A DNA stretch of 64,000 nt from assembly GCA_965226965.1 (NCBI GenBank), contig OZ245715.1, positions 3,286,001 through 3,350,000 of the forward strand, in the 5' to 3' direction. The translations under genes and the position numbers were made by a program. Source of the stretch: Endoryza foliicola. GTDB taxonomy: Bacteria > Bacteroidota > Bacteroidia > Chitinophagales > Chitinophagaceae. How positions within the stretch are numbered: the stretch's first letter is position 1; each line of letters starts with the position of its first letter. The notes beneath the pieces were generated by a model. It did no database searches. It saw only the letters and a program-made list of their open reading frames with translations, and was not told the origin of the DNA. This document shows positions 35,874-45,203 of the stretch, piece by piece.

Positions 35874-36692
35874 TTACTTCTTAGATGAATTTGCGGAATT
35901 GTAATACTTTAAGGCTTCCGGCATGTATTTCTTCAATTGTTCTATTCTAGTTCCTTCAGAGGGGTGCGTGCTTAGAAACTCTGGCGGCTTTTGGCCGGCA
36001 CTGGCTTTCTCCATTCTTTCCCATAAAGCGATGGCTTCCTGAGGGTTATAACCGGCCATTGCAGCATACATTAGCCCTAATCGATCGGCCTCTAATTCAT
36101 GCTTTCTAGAGAATGGTAGGGTTCCCAACAGGGTTGAGCCTACACCAAAAGCGTTTAAGAAAAGGTTCTGAGCTTCAGGGGTCTTATTGGCAACGGCTAC
36201 TTGTACTGCAATTCCTCCGGCTTGCTGAACGGTAGCTTGACTCATACGTTCATTTCCGTGTTTGGCTAAAGCATGCGCAATTTCGTGCCCCATTACTGCG
36301 GCCAACGCGGCTTCATTTTGAGTGATGGGTAATAATCCTGAATACACTACAATTTTTCCGCCAGGCATACACCATGCATTTACCTCTTTAGAGTCAACCA
36401 AATTGTATTCCCATTTATACCCTTCTAGTTCTTTTCCAAGACCTTGATCTGTATAGTATTTTGTAATGGCAGTTGCAATTTTACTTCCAACGCGGCGCAC
36501 CATTTCTGCATCTTTGCTGGTAGTAGTTGCAATTACTTTATTGGTAGTTAGAAACTGTTTGTATTGATCCGAAGCCATGCTTTGAATATCGGCTTCATTG
36601 AAAAAAGCCATTTGCTTTCTGCCGGTAATGGCATTTCGAGAACAAGCTGCGGCTAGGATGATAAAGGCGAAGGCGATGATCCGATTTCTCAT
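35874..36692 (-). CDS. M48 family metallopeptidase, lipoprotein
   Basis: A 272-residue zinc peptidase of family M48 (BepA/LoiP type), lipid-anchored through Cys17 (lipobox A-A-A-C), so facing the periplasm. It has the motif H136-E-I-A-H140 in VMGHEIAHALAKHGNERMS and the third ligand region ELEADRLG. The C-terminal TPR-like extension of BepA is absent, so it is closer to LoiP. It likely degrades misfolded outer membrane proteins. Start ATG at 36692; an exact -7 element lies about 55 nt upstream. Confidence 0.92.
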   Translation of the reverse strand: MRNRIIAFAFIILAAACSRNAITGRKQMAFFNEADIQSMASDQYKQFLTTNKVIATTTSKDAEMVRRVGSKIATAITKYYTDQGLGKELEGYKWEYNLVDSKEVNAWCMPGGKIVVYSGLLPITQNEAALAAVMGHEIAHALAKHGNERMSQATVQQAGGIAVQVAVANKTPEAQNLFLNAFGVGSTLLGTLPFSRKHELEADRLGLMYAAMAGYNPQEAIALWERMEKASAGQKPPEFLSTHPSEGTRIEQLKKYMPEALKYYNSANSSKK

Positions 36693-36746
36693 AGTCAACT
36701 TTTGAAATAGTTAATTCAATTCTTGTACCAGTGTATTTCAATGGTG

Positions 36747-36754
36747 CAAAAATA
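36747..36754 (-). promoter_or_regulatory. Promoter -7 element of the M48 gene
   Basis: TATTTTTG on the minus strand, an exact match; a partial -33 TTG lies 22 bp upstream. Confidence 0.45.
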
Positions 36755-36803
36755 CTGACTATAAGGAACTTTTAACCAATTATTTGAGGGGGAACTTTCG
36801 GTA

Positions 36804-37454
36804 TTAGACCTTGCGGCGTTCTTTGCGGCGATCGCGGTATTTGAGAATGGGAACTTTACTTTCACATCCTTTCAAAAGGCGGCCAATATTTTTTTGATGG
36901 GTGAGAATCACTAGCAAGGCAACTGCGATTGCAAAAACGCGGTAAGCATGATTGTCGAAGTTGAAGACTACTACAATAAATATTGGGAAAGCGATGCTTG
37001 CTAAAATTGAACTGAGTGAAACGAAACGAGTTAAATACAACACCAATAGAAAGACTCCTACACTGCACATGGCCGACCAAGGAGAAATACCCAATACCAA
37101 CCCAAAAAGTGTAGCTACTCCTTTGCCGCCTCTAAAGTCGGCCCATATTGGAAAGATATGACCTACCACAGCGGCCAATCCCAAACCAATTTGAAACCCG
37201 GTTCTGGCCGTTTCATTGTCAACATAAAAAGGAACGAGATAAGCTAATTTAACTGCGACGAGGCCTTTGAGCATATCAATAATCATCACGAATGTGCCCC
37301 AACGAGAGCCCATTACACGAAATGAATTGGTGGCACCGGCATTTCCACTGCCATATTCGCGGATATCAATCCCGAAAACCAGTTTGCTAACCCAAACTGC
37401 TGTGGGCACAGAGCCGATCAAGTAAGCGGCTACGATCAGTAGAACTTCTTTCAC
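36804..37454 (-). CDS. plsY: Glycerol-3-phosphate acyltransferase PlsY
   Basis: Inner membrane enzyme transferring an acyl group from acyl-phosphate to glycerol-3-phosphate, the first step of phospholipid synthesis. It starts at a GTG (37452-37454) and has 216 residues with five hydrophobic helices. The three PlsY motifs are present: GSVPTAVW and GSGNAGATNSFRVMG near residues 15-52, KGLVAVKL and HIFPIWADFRGGKGVAT near residue 100-115. A basic C-terminal tail (RDRRKERRKV) follows. It lies on the same strand as prmA but has its own -7 element (37481-37488). Confidence 0.93.
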   Translation of the reverse strand: MKEVLLIVAAYLIGSVPTAVWVSKLVFGIDIREYGSGNAGATNSFRVMGSRWGTFVMIIDMLKGLVAVKLAYLVPFYVDNETARTGFQIGLGLAAVVGHIFPIWADFRGGKGVATLFGLVLGISPWSAMCSVGVFLLVLYLTRFVSLSSILASIAFPIFIVVVFNFDNHAYRVFAIAVALLVILTHQKNIGRLLKGCESKVPILKYRDRRKERRKV

Positions 37455-37480
37455 GTTTAAATTGGTTGTAGTGGTAATTA

Positions 37481-37488
37481 CAAATTTA
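37481..37488 (-). promoter_or_regulatory. Promoter -7 element of plsY
   Basis: TAAATTTG on the minus strand, an exact match, 26 nt before the GTG start. Confidence 0.45.
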
Positions 37489-37521
37489 ATGAAAATTTGC
37501 GGAAAAAAGAGCAGTTAATTG

Positions 37522-38346
37522 TTAGCCCTTAGGATTCACACAAACGATTGATATCCACCCTTCTCTTTCTTTTAATCCCCTGATTACCAAACCGCTATGC
37601 ATGGCCTTTTCTTCTATAGCCTCTCTATCGCCTTTCAACAATCCGCTCATGATTAGAACGCCGTCTTGCTTTAAATGTTGCTTAAGGGATTCCATAGAGG
37701 CAAGTAAGACGTTTTTATTAATGTTTGCCAAGATCATATCGAAGGGTTCCGCAAATGCTACACTGTCTTTTCTTTCCAAGTCAATCCCTTGAATGTTGTT
37801 AAGTTCAAAGTTTTCGGCTGCGTTCAGGATACTCCAATCGTCGTTATCAATTGCCTTAATTTCTTTTGCGCCTTGCAGCGATGCCAAAATAGCCAACACA
37901 CCCGTGCCGGTTCCAAAATCCAAAACTGTTTTCCCGGATGCCTGTAGTTCCGACATCCACTGGATCATCATATAAGTGGTAGCGTGATGGCCGGTACCAA
38001 AACTCATTTTGGGTGTAATAACAATTTCATATGTTAAGTCTGGGATCGGCTCATGAAAGCTTGCCCGAATGGCACAAAATTGATCCACTACAACAGGGTG
38101 AAATTGCGACTCCCAAGATTGATTCCAGTTTTGGGGTGGTAAAACCTCCACCGAATAATTGAGACTCATATCTGTCGACAATTCTTTCAATTCTTCTTCT
38201 TGGAAACCGGACTCCCGTATGTAGGCATTCAGATAATTATGCCCTTCTTCAAATCCTTCAAAACCTAATAGATCCATCCGGGCCACAAGAATGTCTTTTT
38301 GTTCTGCCCTCACTCCTTCAAAATGTATTCTGATATGTGCTTCCAT
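37522..38346 (-). CDS. prmA: Ribosomal protein L11 methyltransferase
   Basis: SAM-dependent methyltransferase of 274 residues that methylates ribosomal protein L11. It has the N-terminal L11-recognition region and the Rossmann fold with SAM motifs: FGTGHHATTYMM, VLDFGTGTGVLAILASLQGAKEIKAIDNDDW (about residues 139-170) and the FDMILANINKNVLL motif IV, typical of PrmA. It lies 67 bp upstream of plsY and downstream of the pnp terminator. Confidence 0.93.
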   Translation of the reverse strand: MEAHIRIHFEGVRAEQKDILVARMDLLGFEGFEEGHNYLNAYIRESGFQEEELKELSTDMSLNYSVEVLPPQNWNQSWESQFHPVVVDQFCAIRASFHEPIPDLTYEIVITPKMSFGTGHHATTYMMIQWMSELQASGKTVLDFGTGTGVLAILASLQGAKEIKAIDNDDWSILNAAENFELNNIQGIDLERKDSVAFAEPFDMILANINKNVLLASMESLKQHLKQDGVLIMSGLLKGDREAIEEKAMHSGLVIRGLKEREGWISIVCVNPKG

Positions 38347-38422
38347 TGTTGCTTCTTAATTGTCTATAATCTACTAAAATGAAATTCGTTGATTTTAAGT
38401 GGATCACCAAAACGGTTGTTAA

Positions 38423-38454
38423 ATAAAAAGGCTGCCATAGAACTGGCAGCCTTT
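38423..38454 (-). terminator. Terminator of pnp
   Basis: 11-bp stem AAAGGCTGCCA/TGGCAGCCTTT (38427-38437 with 38444-38454), 6-nt loop, then TTTTTATTT on the minus strand. Confidence 0.92.
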
Positions 38455-38475
38455 GAAATATGTATCCGAGTGGAA

Positions 38476-40650
38476 TTAGGCTTGATCATTGGCCGGTCCT
38501 TCTGACTCTCTTGGAGGACGAGCCGGTTGACCCTCAGGCTTTGGCATCAACACTTTGCGGCTGAGCTTAAATTTACCTGTTTTATGATCCAATCCAATCA
38601 ATTTTACTTTTACCACATCACCTTCCTTCAACACACCTTCCATTGATTCAAGGCGCTTCCAGCTAATTTCACTAATGTGCAACAAACCTTGTTTACCAGG
38701 AAGGAATTCTACGAAGGCACCGAATTCTTTGATTCCTTTCACTTTCGCTTCGTAAACAGAACCTACTTCAGGAACAGCTACAATGCCTTTGATCCATGAA
38801 ACCGCTTTATCCAATCCTTCTTTCGCAGGAGAGAATACGCTTACTTCACCTTGATTACCTACTTCTTCAATATTGATAGTAGTTCCGGTTTCGCGTTGAA
38901 TTTCTTGAATGATCTTTCCTTGTGGTCCGATTACAGCACCAATGAATTCTTTGTCGATGAAGAGTTTGATCATTCTTGGCGCATGAGCTTTCACTTCTTC
39001 GCGAGCTGCGCCAATGGTATTGTACATCGCATCAAGGATGTGCAAACGACCCACACGAGCTTGAGCAAGTGCTTCGCGCATGGTATCCATACTCAATCCG
39101 TCGATTTTGATGTCCATTTGAACACCGCAGATACCTTCACGAGTGCCGGTAACTTTGAAGTCCATATCTCCCAAATGATCTTCATCACCCAAGATATCAG
39201 TTAAGATGGCGTATTTGTTGTCGCTGCTACGAGTAATCAATCCCATTGCTACACCACTAACGTGCTTTGGAATGGGCACACCAGCATCCATAAGCGCCAA
39301 TGAACCGGCACATACGGTTGCCATTGAAGAGGAACCGTTAGATTCAAGAATATCACTCACAACACGAACGGTGTAAGGATATTCGTTACCCGGCATCATC
39401 TGCTTCAAAGAGCGCATCGCCAAGTTACCGTGACCAACTTCTCTTCTACCGGGTCCTCTGTTCGGCTTAATTTCGCCGGTAGAGAAGGCAGGGAAGTTAT
39501 AGTGTAAAATGAATTTAGAATAATCTGACTGAGCTGCGCTTTCAATTAGCAGTTCATCGAGCGGAGTACCGAGTGTAACGGTAGTTAATGATTGGGTTTC
39601 ACCGCGGGTAAACAATGCAGCTCCGTGTGGAGAAGGAAGGATGTCAACTTCCATTGCTAAAGGACGAACCTGATCTAACTTACGACCATCCAAACGCGTA
39701 CGATCGTCGAGGATCATGTTACGAACTTCTTCCCATTTCAGGTCTTCGTAGTATTTCTTAGCTAATTTCTTTGTTGTATCGTCAGCATCTTCGCCGAGGC
39801 TAGCAATCAATTCAACCTTTAATTGATCGAAAGCATCGCTGCGTTCATTTTTAGAAGAAGCTGCGCGAGCAATTTGCATTACTTTCTCTTTTGCAAATGC
39901 ATATACTTTTTCTTGAAGTTCAGCATTTGTTACTGGTTTGGTATAGTCACGCTTAGCGGAAATACCTACCAATGAACGCAATTCTTCCTGCGCTTTAATT
40001 TGAATGCGAATAGCGTCGTGAGCTACTTCGAGGGCTTTGATCAAATCTTCTTCAGAAGCTTCTTTCGACTCACCTTCCACCATCATCAAGTTCTTTTCAG
40101 TAGCACCGATGATAAAGTCCATGTCAGCCTTTGCCAATTCAGAACGGCTTGGGTTTACAACATAGTTTCCTTCAATACGTGCTACACGTACTTCGGAGAT
40201 GATTTCTTTAATGGGAATATCAGACACTGCGAGTGCAGCAGAAGCTGCCAAACATGCCAATGCATCAGGCATAACTTCTTTATCAGAAGAAATGAGGGTG
40301 ATGATCACTTGTACATCGCAGAAATAATCTTCAGGGAATAAAGGGCGCAAAGCGCGGTCAACCAAGCGGCTTACCAATACTTCATAATCGCTCAGTTTTC
40401 CTTCACGTTTGAAAAACGATCCGGGGATACGACCTGCAGAAGCAAACTTCTCCATGTAGTCAACAGACAATGGGAAGAAATCTTGACCTTCTTTAGGTTC
40501 TTTGTTAGCTACTACAGTAGCCAACATTACGCTGTTGCCTTGGCGAACAGTAACGGCACCGTGTGCCTGACGGGCTAGTTTGCCCGTTTCAATGGTGATC
40601 TCACGACCGCCACCAATATCGAACGTTACACTTTTGGGTTGTGTTAACAT
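38476..40650 (-). CDS. pnp: Polyribonucleotide nucleotidyltransferase (PNPase)
   Basis: Phosphorolytic 3'-5' exoribonuclease of 724 residues, full length. Order: first RNase PH domain (1-150), helical linker, second RNase PH domain (about 325-550), KH domain (IGPQGKIIQEIQRETGTTINIEE, about 570-600) and S1 domain (VYEAKVKGIKEFGAFVEFLPGKQGLLHISEIS, about 630-700), then a Pro/Arg-rich tail. It degrades mRNA with RNA helicase or alone in the cytoplasm. It lies 163 bp downstream of rpsO on the same strand, with a hairpin between, the classic rpsO-pnp arrangement. Confidence 0.97.
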   Translation of the reverse strand: MLTQPKSVTFDIGGGREITIETGKLARQAHGAVTVRQGNSVMLATVVANKEPKEGQDFFPLSVDYMEKFASAGRIPGSFFKREGKLSDYEVLVSRLVDRALRPLFPEDYFCDVQVIITLISSDKEVMPDALACLAASAALAVSDIPIKEIISEVRVARIEGNYVVNPSRSELAKADMDFIIGATEKNLMMVEGESKEASEEDLIKALEVAHDAIRIQIKAQEELRSLVGISAKRDYTKPVTNAELQEKVYAFAKEKVMQIARAASSKNERSDAFDQLKVELIASLGEDADDTTKKLAKKYYEDLKWEEVRNMILDDRTRLDGRKLDQVRPLAMEVDILPSPHGAALFTRGETQSLTTVTLGTPLDELLIESAAQSDYSKFILHYNFPAFSTGEIKPNRGPGRREVGHGNLAMRSLKQMMPGNEYPYTVRVVSDILESNGSSSMATVCAGSLALMDAGVPIPKHVSGVAMGLITRSSDNKYAILTDILGDEDHLGDMDFKVTGTREGICGVQMDIKIDGLSMDTMREALAQARVGRLHILDAMYNTIGAAREEVKAHAPRMIKLFIDKEFIGAVIGPQGKIIQEIQRETGTTINIEEVGNQGEVSVFSPAKEGLDKAVSWIKGIVAVPEVGSVYEAKVKGIKEFGAFVEFLPGKQGLLHISEISWKRLESMEGVLKEGDVVKVKLIGLDHKTGKFKLSRKVLMPKPEGQPARPPRESEGPANDQA

Positions 40651-40762
40651 AAGCTTGAATTGTTTGGGTTAGAATAACTCTAAAAAGGTAGGAAGAGATA
40701 CCCGTACCCGGGTTAATAATTGAATTTTTAAGGGAAAAATCAGGGATAATATTAAACGACAA

Positions 40763-40787
40763 TTCCCAACTAAAATATAGTTGGGAA
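40763..40787 (-). other. Hairpin between rpsO and pnp
   Basis: A 10-bp stem TTCCCAACTA/TAGTTGGGAA with a 5-nt loop. The minus-strand tail is only AATTGTCGTTT, a weak terminator; it may be a partial terminator or an RNA processing site, as between rpsO and pnp in E. coli. Confidence 0.6.
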
Positions 40788-40813
40788 AAGCGTTTGGATA
40801 TTTTGAATATACA

Positions 40814-41086
40814 TTATTTTCTTAGACCTAATTTTTCAATCAAAGCACGGTAACCTTGAAGGTTGTGCTTGCTCAAGTAAGTCAATAAGCGTTTGCGCTG
40901 ACCTACCAATTTCATCAAACCACGGTGAGTACCGAAGTCTTTCTTGTTCTGCTGCAAGTGAGCAGAAATTCCGTTAATACGCTCCGTTAACAAAGCAATC
41001 TGACCCTCAATAGAGCCTGTGTTGGTAGCTTTACCACCATAGTTAGCGAAAATCTCAGATACTTTCTCTTTAGTTAAATAAGACAT
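40814..41086 (-). CDS. rpsO: 30S ribosomal protein S15
   Basis: A 90-residue small-subunit protein, the normal length, binding 16S rRNA. It has the S15 signature region GTHRGLMKLVGQRKRLLTYLSKHN (about 46-72) and the helix-rich start. It is the first gene of the rpsO-pnp pair. Confidence 0.98.
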   Translation of the reverse strand: MSYLTKEKVSEIFANYGGKATNTGSIEGQIALLTERINGISAHLQQNKKDFGTHRGLMKLVGQRKRLLTYLSKHNLQGYRALIEKLGLRK

Positions 41087-41137
41087 CTCAATTTTTTTTA
41101 AAAAACATCCAAATTTTTATTCTTCTTAAATCGGCGG

Positions 41138-41145
41138 CAAAACTA
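41138..41145 (-). promoter_or_regulatory. Promoter -7 element of rpsO
   Basis: TAGTTTTG on the minus strand, an exact match, about 51 nt before the rpsO ATG. Confidence 0.5.
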
Positions 41146-41305
41146 GGCTTTTTTTTAGATTTTATATTGAAAATTGCGATTTTTTTTCGACTTTAGAGCG
41201 CTTTGCAATTGAAGTTCAAGTATTTAGAATTTGAGGCAACGCTCAGTTTTTTTCCACATTTCGACCTAATTCAATGAAATTCAGAAATTTACAATCATTA
41301 ACTAA

Positions 41306-42394
41306 ATGAGTACAAGAATTGTATTTACGGTTACCAATGATTGCAATTTCGACCAACGCATGATCCGGATTGCCGGAACTTTGCAAAAAGCAGGCTTTGA
41401 AGTACTCCTGATTGGCCGTTCTTTTGCCAACTCTCCTGCCCTCTTGCCTCAAGCCTTCCGGCAAAAAAGAATAGCCTGCCGCATCAGAACCGGGAAGTGG
41501 GCATATTTCGAATTCAACCTTAAACTGTTTTTTGTACTTCTTTTTACCAAGGTTGATATTATTGGTGCGATTGATTTAGATACCATCTTGCCTTGTTATG
41601 TTGCTTCAGCCCTCAAAGGCACCAAGCGGGTGTACGATGCGCACGAACTATTTTGCGAAATGAAAGAGGTGGTGAGTAGACCTTCCATTTATGCGATATG
41701 GAAACGAATTGAACGATTCAGTGTTCCAAAATTTAAAAAAGGCTACACGGTCAATCAATACATCGCTCGCTCTTTTCATGAAATGTATGGATCTAATTAT
41801 GAGGTCATTCGTAATCTGCCGGTTTTGAAAGAAGATCAAATGCCCTCCCCTTCCCCAGAGCCTTTCCTGCTATATCAGGGAGCCGTGAATGAAGGACGAT
41901 GTTTTGAAACCTTGATTCCTGCAATGAAAGAAGTGAACATGCCTTTACATATTTACGGCGATGGCAATTATTTAGAACAAGCAAAGGCGCTGGTAATAAA
42001 AGAAGGTTTAGAGCATAAAGTGATTTTTAAAGGGAAACGCTTACCGGAAGAATTACGTATCATCACTCCCACTGCCTATGCAGGCATAACCTTATTCGAT
42101 AAAGACTCGAAAAGTAACTATTGGAGCTTGGCGAACCGCTTTTTTGATTACATCCATGCGGAGATTCCGCAGCTATGTGTTGACTATCCAGTTTATCGTG
42201 AAATAAACAATTCTAGTAAGATTGCTGTTCTTATTGGAAATCCTGATAAGGAATCAATTGCAGCAGCTTTGAATGAACTGATTCAGAATACAGAATTGTA
42301 CCGTTCATTGAAAAGCGCCACAATTGAAGCAAAGCAGCAGTATAATTGGCAAGAAGAAGAGAAAAGATTAGTTCAGTTCTATCAAACCCTATAA
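41306..42394 (+). CDS. Glycosyltransferase, GT4-like
   Basis: A 362-residue cytoplasmic, GT-B fold glycosyltransferase. The N-terminal part has FTVTNDCNFDQRMIRIAGTLQKAGFEV, typical of the acceptor domain; the C-terminal donor-binding part has FLLYQGAVNEGRCFETLIPAMK, HIYGDGNYLEQAK and the EIPQLCVDYPVYREI segment. It would use a nucleotide sugar to extend a surface glycan; the sugar is unknown. It is followed after 3 bp by a second glycosyltransferase with a TTG start, so the two are an operon. The amphipathic KLFFVLLFTKVDIIGA stretch may associate with the membrane. Confidence 0.85.
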   Translation: MSTRIVFTVTNDCNFDQRMIRIAGTLQKAGFEVLLIGRSFANSPALLPQAFRQKRIACRIRTGKWAYFEFNLKLFFVLLFTKVDIIGAIDLDTILPCYVASALKGTKRVYDAHELFCEMKEVVSRPSIYAIWKRIERFSVPKFKKGYTVNQYIARSFHEMYGSNYEVIRNLPVLKEDQMPSPSPEPFLLYQGAVNEGRCFETLIPAMKEVNMPLHIYGDGNYLEQAKALVIKEGLEHKVIFKGKRLPEELRIITPTAYAGITLFDKDSKSNYWSLANRFFDYIHAEIPQLCVDYPVYREINNSSKIAVLIGNPDKESIAAALNELIQNTELYRSLKSATIEAKQQYNWQEEEKRLVQFYQTL

Positions 42395-42397
42395 ACC

Positions 42398-43516
42398 TTG
42401 AGTAAAGAAATTCACATCATTAGCTTCGACGTTCCCTATCCTGCAGATTATGGCGGTGTGATTGACGTGTTTTATAAAATTAAAGCACTGCATGAAATGG
42501 GAGTGAAAATTCATTTGCATTGCTTTACTAAAGGAAGAATTGAACAACCTGAATTAGAGAAATATTGCAGTTCTGTTCATTACTATTCAAGAGGCACAGG
42601 TCATAAAGGCATATCGTTTCAATGGCCTTATATTGTTGCATCCAGAATTAATGAAAGCCTGAACACGCGGCTACTTCAAGACGATTTTCCAATCTTAATT
42701 GAAGGCATACATTGTTCGTATCCTGTATTTGATCCTCGATTTGAGGGGAGAAAAATTGTAGTTAGGCTGCACAATTTCGAACATGAATATTATGATAGCC
42801 TCTACAAATCAAGCAGCCATTTGCTTAAAAAAATCTACTACCAATTCGAAAAAAGGCTGTTGCTTAAGTACGAGCAAAAATTGGCAAAAATGGCTACCAT
42901 TCTTGCTTTATCCAAAACAGACGCTGCAACGTATCGAACAAAACTAGGAGCCAAAAACATTCACTATGTGCCAGTTTTTAGTCCTTTCAATAAAGTAAAC
43001 AGCCAAACAGGCATTGGTTCTTACTGTTTATACCATGGGAATTTAGGTGTTGCGGAAAATGAGAAAGCTGCAGAATGGTTGTTGAAGGAAGTATTCAATG
43101 ATATCAAAATTCCGTTTGTGGTAGCAGGAAAGAATCCACCCTCTTCTTTAGAAAGTTTAGCACATAAGCAAACTCATACATGCTTGGTATCAAATCCGGG
43201 TGAAACTGAAATGCAAGATTTGATACAGAAAGCACAGCTATGCATCATTCCAAGTTTCAATAAAACGGGAATCAAGTTAAAGTTGATCAATACGCTGTCC
43301 CAGTCGCGCCATTGTATCACCAATGCAGCCGGTGTTGAAGGCAGCGGATTGGAATCGGCATGTCATTTGGGATCCAATGCAGCAGCTATGAAGAGTTTGG
43401 TTATGCAGCTTTACTATCAACCATTTGAGGAAGAAGAAATAAAGCTTCGTCAACATTTATTGGAGGCAGAATTTAACCCCAAACAGTTGGCTCAGCAAGT
43501 GATTAGGTGGTTATAG
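42398..43516 (+). CDS. Glycosyltransferase family protein
   Basis: A 372-residue protein of GT-B type with a TTG start (42398-42400), three bases after the previous stop. It starts (M)SKEIHIISFDVPYPADYGGVIDVFYKIKALHEMGVKIHLHCF, the acceptor domain of GT4-like enzymes, and has a C-terminal donor domain (YHGNLGVAENEKAAEWLL, VAGKNPPSS, CIIPSFNKTGIKLKLINTLSQSRHC). Its relatives in Bacteroidota are often called mannosyltransferases, without proof. The 3' end overlaps the convergent ftsE gene by 14 bp. Confidence 0.82.
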   Translation: MSKEIHIISFDVPYPADYGGVIDVFYKIKALHEMGVKIHLHCFTKGRIEQPELEKYCSSVHYYSRGTGHKGISFQWPYIVASRINESLNTRLLQDDFPILIEGIHCSYPVFDPRFEGRKIVVRLHNFEHEYYDSLYKSSSHLLKKIYYQFEKRLLLKYEQKLAKMATILALSKTDAATYRTKLGAKNIHYVPVFSPFNKVNSQTGIGSYCLYHGNLGVAENEKAAEWLLKEVFNDIKIPFVVAGKNPPSSLESLAHKQTHTCLVSNPGETEMQDLIQKAQLCIIPSFNKTGIKLKLINTLSQSRHCITNAAGVEGSGLESACHLGSNAAAMKSLVMQLYYQPFEEEEIKLRQHLLEAEFNPKQLAQQVIRWL

Positions 43517-44189
43517 AAGCATTGTCCAATACCTTCCCCTTTTCCGTTCTCAGCATTCTAGCTGGGTATTTATTGATCACCATGTAATCGTGAGTAGCCA
43601 TGATAATGGTAGTGCCGTAATCTTTACAGATATGAAACAGGAGGTTCATGATTTCATCGGATGTTTCCGGATCGAGGTTACCTGTAGGCTCATCTGCCAA
43701 TATTAAACGAGGAGAATTTAAGAGTGCTCGGGCAATGTCGATACGTTGTTGTTCTCCCCCACTCAACTCAAAAGGCATTTTGAAACCTTTTGATTTCAAA
43801 CCCACTTTATCTAACACATCGGCAATTTTTTCAGCAATCAACTTTTCATCTTTCCAACCGGTGGCTTTCAATACGAATCGAAGGTTTTCATTCACATTAC
43901 GATCGGTCAGCAATTGAAAATCTTGAAACACCACTCCCAAGTTTCTTCTTAAGAAAGGTACTTTTTTCCAGTCCATATCTCTTAAGTTAAACCCCACCAC
44001 CGATCCTTCGCCTTCTTTTAGAGGTATATCACCGTACAAGGTTTTCAACAAGCTCGACTTACCTGTACCGGTTTTACCAACGAGGTAAACAAATTCCCCT
44101 TTGGTAACGGTAAGATTTACATCTGATAAAATAAGTGTAGCGCTTTGATATATATTGACGTGCTTGAGATCGATGATTTTTTCTTCCAT
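43503..44189 (-). CDS. ftsE: Cell division ATP-binding protein FtsE
   Basis: ABC ATPase of 228 residues, the FtsE size, which with membrane partner FtsX controls peptidoglycan hydrolysis at division. Walker A is VGKTGTGKSSLL with K44, the signature is LSGGEQQRIDIARAL, Walker B is LILADEPTGNLDPET and the switch is ATHDY. All catalytic motifs are normal, in contrast to the ABC protein at 15-17 kb. No ftsX is adjacent, which is common in Bacteroidota. It lies 54 bp downstream of sbtA on the same strand. Assignment to FtsE over other lipoprotein/efflux ATPases rests on size and the division-type motifs. Confidence 0.87.
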   Translation of the reverse strand: MEEKIIDLKHVNIYQSATLILSDVNLTVTKGEFVYLVGKTGTGKSSLLKTLYGDIPLKEGEGSVVGFNLRDMDWKKVPFLRRNLGVVFQDFQLLTDRNVNENLRFVLKATGWKDEKLIAEKIADVLDKVGLKSKGFKMPFELSGGEQQRIDIARALLNSPRLILADEPTGNLDPETSDEIMNLLFHICKDYGTTIIMATHDYMVINKYPARMLRTEKGKVLDNASITT

Positions 44190-44243
44190 AATAGGCTATT
44201 GTTAAACGAAATTACATAAAATCATCGAAGAGAAACGTGAAAA

Positions 44244-45203
44244 TCAACTTTGTATGATGTATAAATACAAGGGCATTCCAAAAGTTATGTTAAAGGGAAA
44301 AGTAATGGCGAGAGTCATCGGCAAGAGTAATCCCGGGTTGGCTTCGGGTACTACAATTCTCATGGCAGCGGGCACAGCAATATAAGAAGCACTTGCGGCT
44401 AGCACTGCAAAGATGAACCGATCGCCGGGAATGGCAGTTATCCAATGACTAGCAAAGGCAACCAATGACCCATTTACCAATGGCATCAACAGTGCAAAAA
44501 AGAAAGCAAACCATCCATTCTTATAAAACTCAGGCAGTTTTCGCCCACTGGCAATTCCCATATCGAGTAGAAAGATCGCAAGAAATCCTTTAAAGATATC
44601 TGTGGTAAAAGGTTTGATCCCTTGTGCTTGCGTATCACTGGCAATCCAACCAATACAAAGACTACCAACAATCAACAACACGCTGCCGTTGGTGAACGCG
44701 TGCTTCATGGTTACTTTAAAGAGCCCGGTTCTGTTTCGCTCCTTGTCAAAGAAATGAATCAATAATACCCCTACTACTATCGCCGGTGCTTCCATCAAAG
44801 CCATCACAGCCACCATGTGACCTCCGAATTTCAAATTCATGGTATCTAAAAAAGCAACCGCAGTCACAAAAGTCACAGCGCTCACTGATCCATATGCTGC
44901 GGCAACGGCACCGGCATTGGCTATAGAAAACCGCTTTTTTAAAATAAAGAACGCATACAAGGGAATAACAATAGCTATGATTATTCCAAATACAATTCCC
45001 CAGAGCACTGTTGTATCGAGATGGCTATGCGCTAATTCCTGACCTCCCTTAAATCCAATGGAAAACAGCAGGTACATGGAAATGAACTTGGAAGTACTCT
45101 CAGGGATTTCTAAATCGCTTTTCAGTTGAACTGCAATAATACCTAACAAAAAAAAGAGCAGCGCAGGATTGGATAAGTTTTCGATCAATAATTGACTATT
45201 CAT
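44244..45203 (-). CDS. sbtA: SbtA-type sodium-dependent bicarbonate permease
   Basis: A 319-residue membrane transporter of the SbtA family (DUF897), related to cyanobacterial sodium/bicarbonate symporters. It shows 8-10 hydrophobic segments in two inverted halves, with family patterns SNPALLFFLLGIIAVQLKSDLEIP at the start, GFKGGQELAH, YGSVSAVTFVTAVAFL and FLLDMGIASGRKL. The SbtB PII-like regulator, usually next to sbtA in cyanobacteria, is absent. Its ATG overlaps the tsaC stop by 8 bp (ATGAATAG), so the two are translationally coupled. A divergent LysR gene lies upstream of the pair. Confidence 0.87.
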   Translation of the reverse strand: MNSQLLIENLSNPALLFFLLGIIAVQLKSDLEIPESTSKFISMYLLFSIGFKGGQELAHSHLDTTVLWGIVFGIIIAIVIPLYAFFILKKRFSIANAGAVAAAYGSVSAVTFVTAVAFLDTMNLKFGGHMVAVMALMEAPAIVVGVLLIHFFDKERNRTGLFKVTMKHAFTNGSVLLIVGSLCIGWIASDTQAQGIKPFTTDIFKGFLAIFLLDMGIASGRKLPEFYKNGWFAFFFALLMPLVNGSLVAFASHWITAIPGDRFIFAVLAASASYIAVPAAMRIVVPEANPGLLLPMTLAITFPFNITFGMPLYLYIIQS

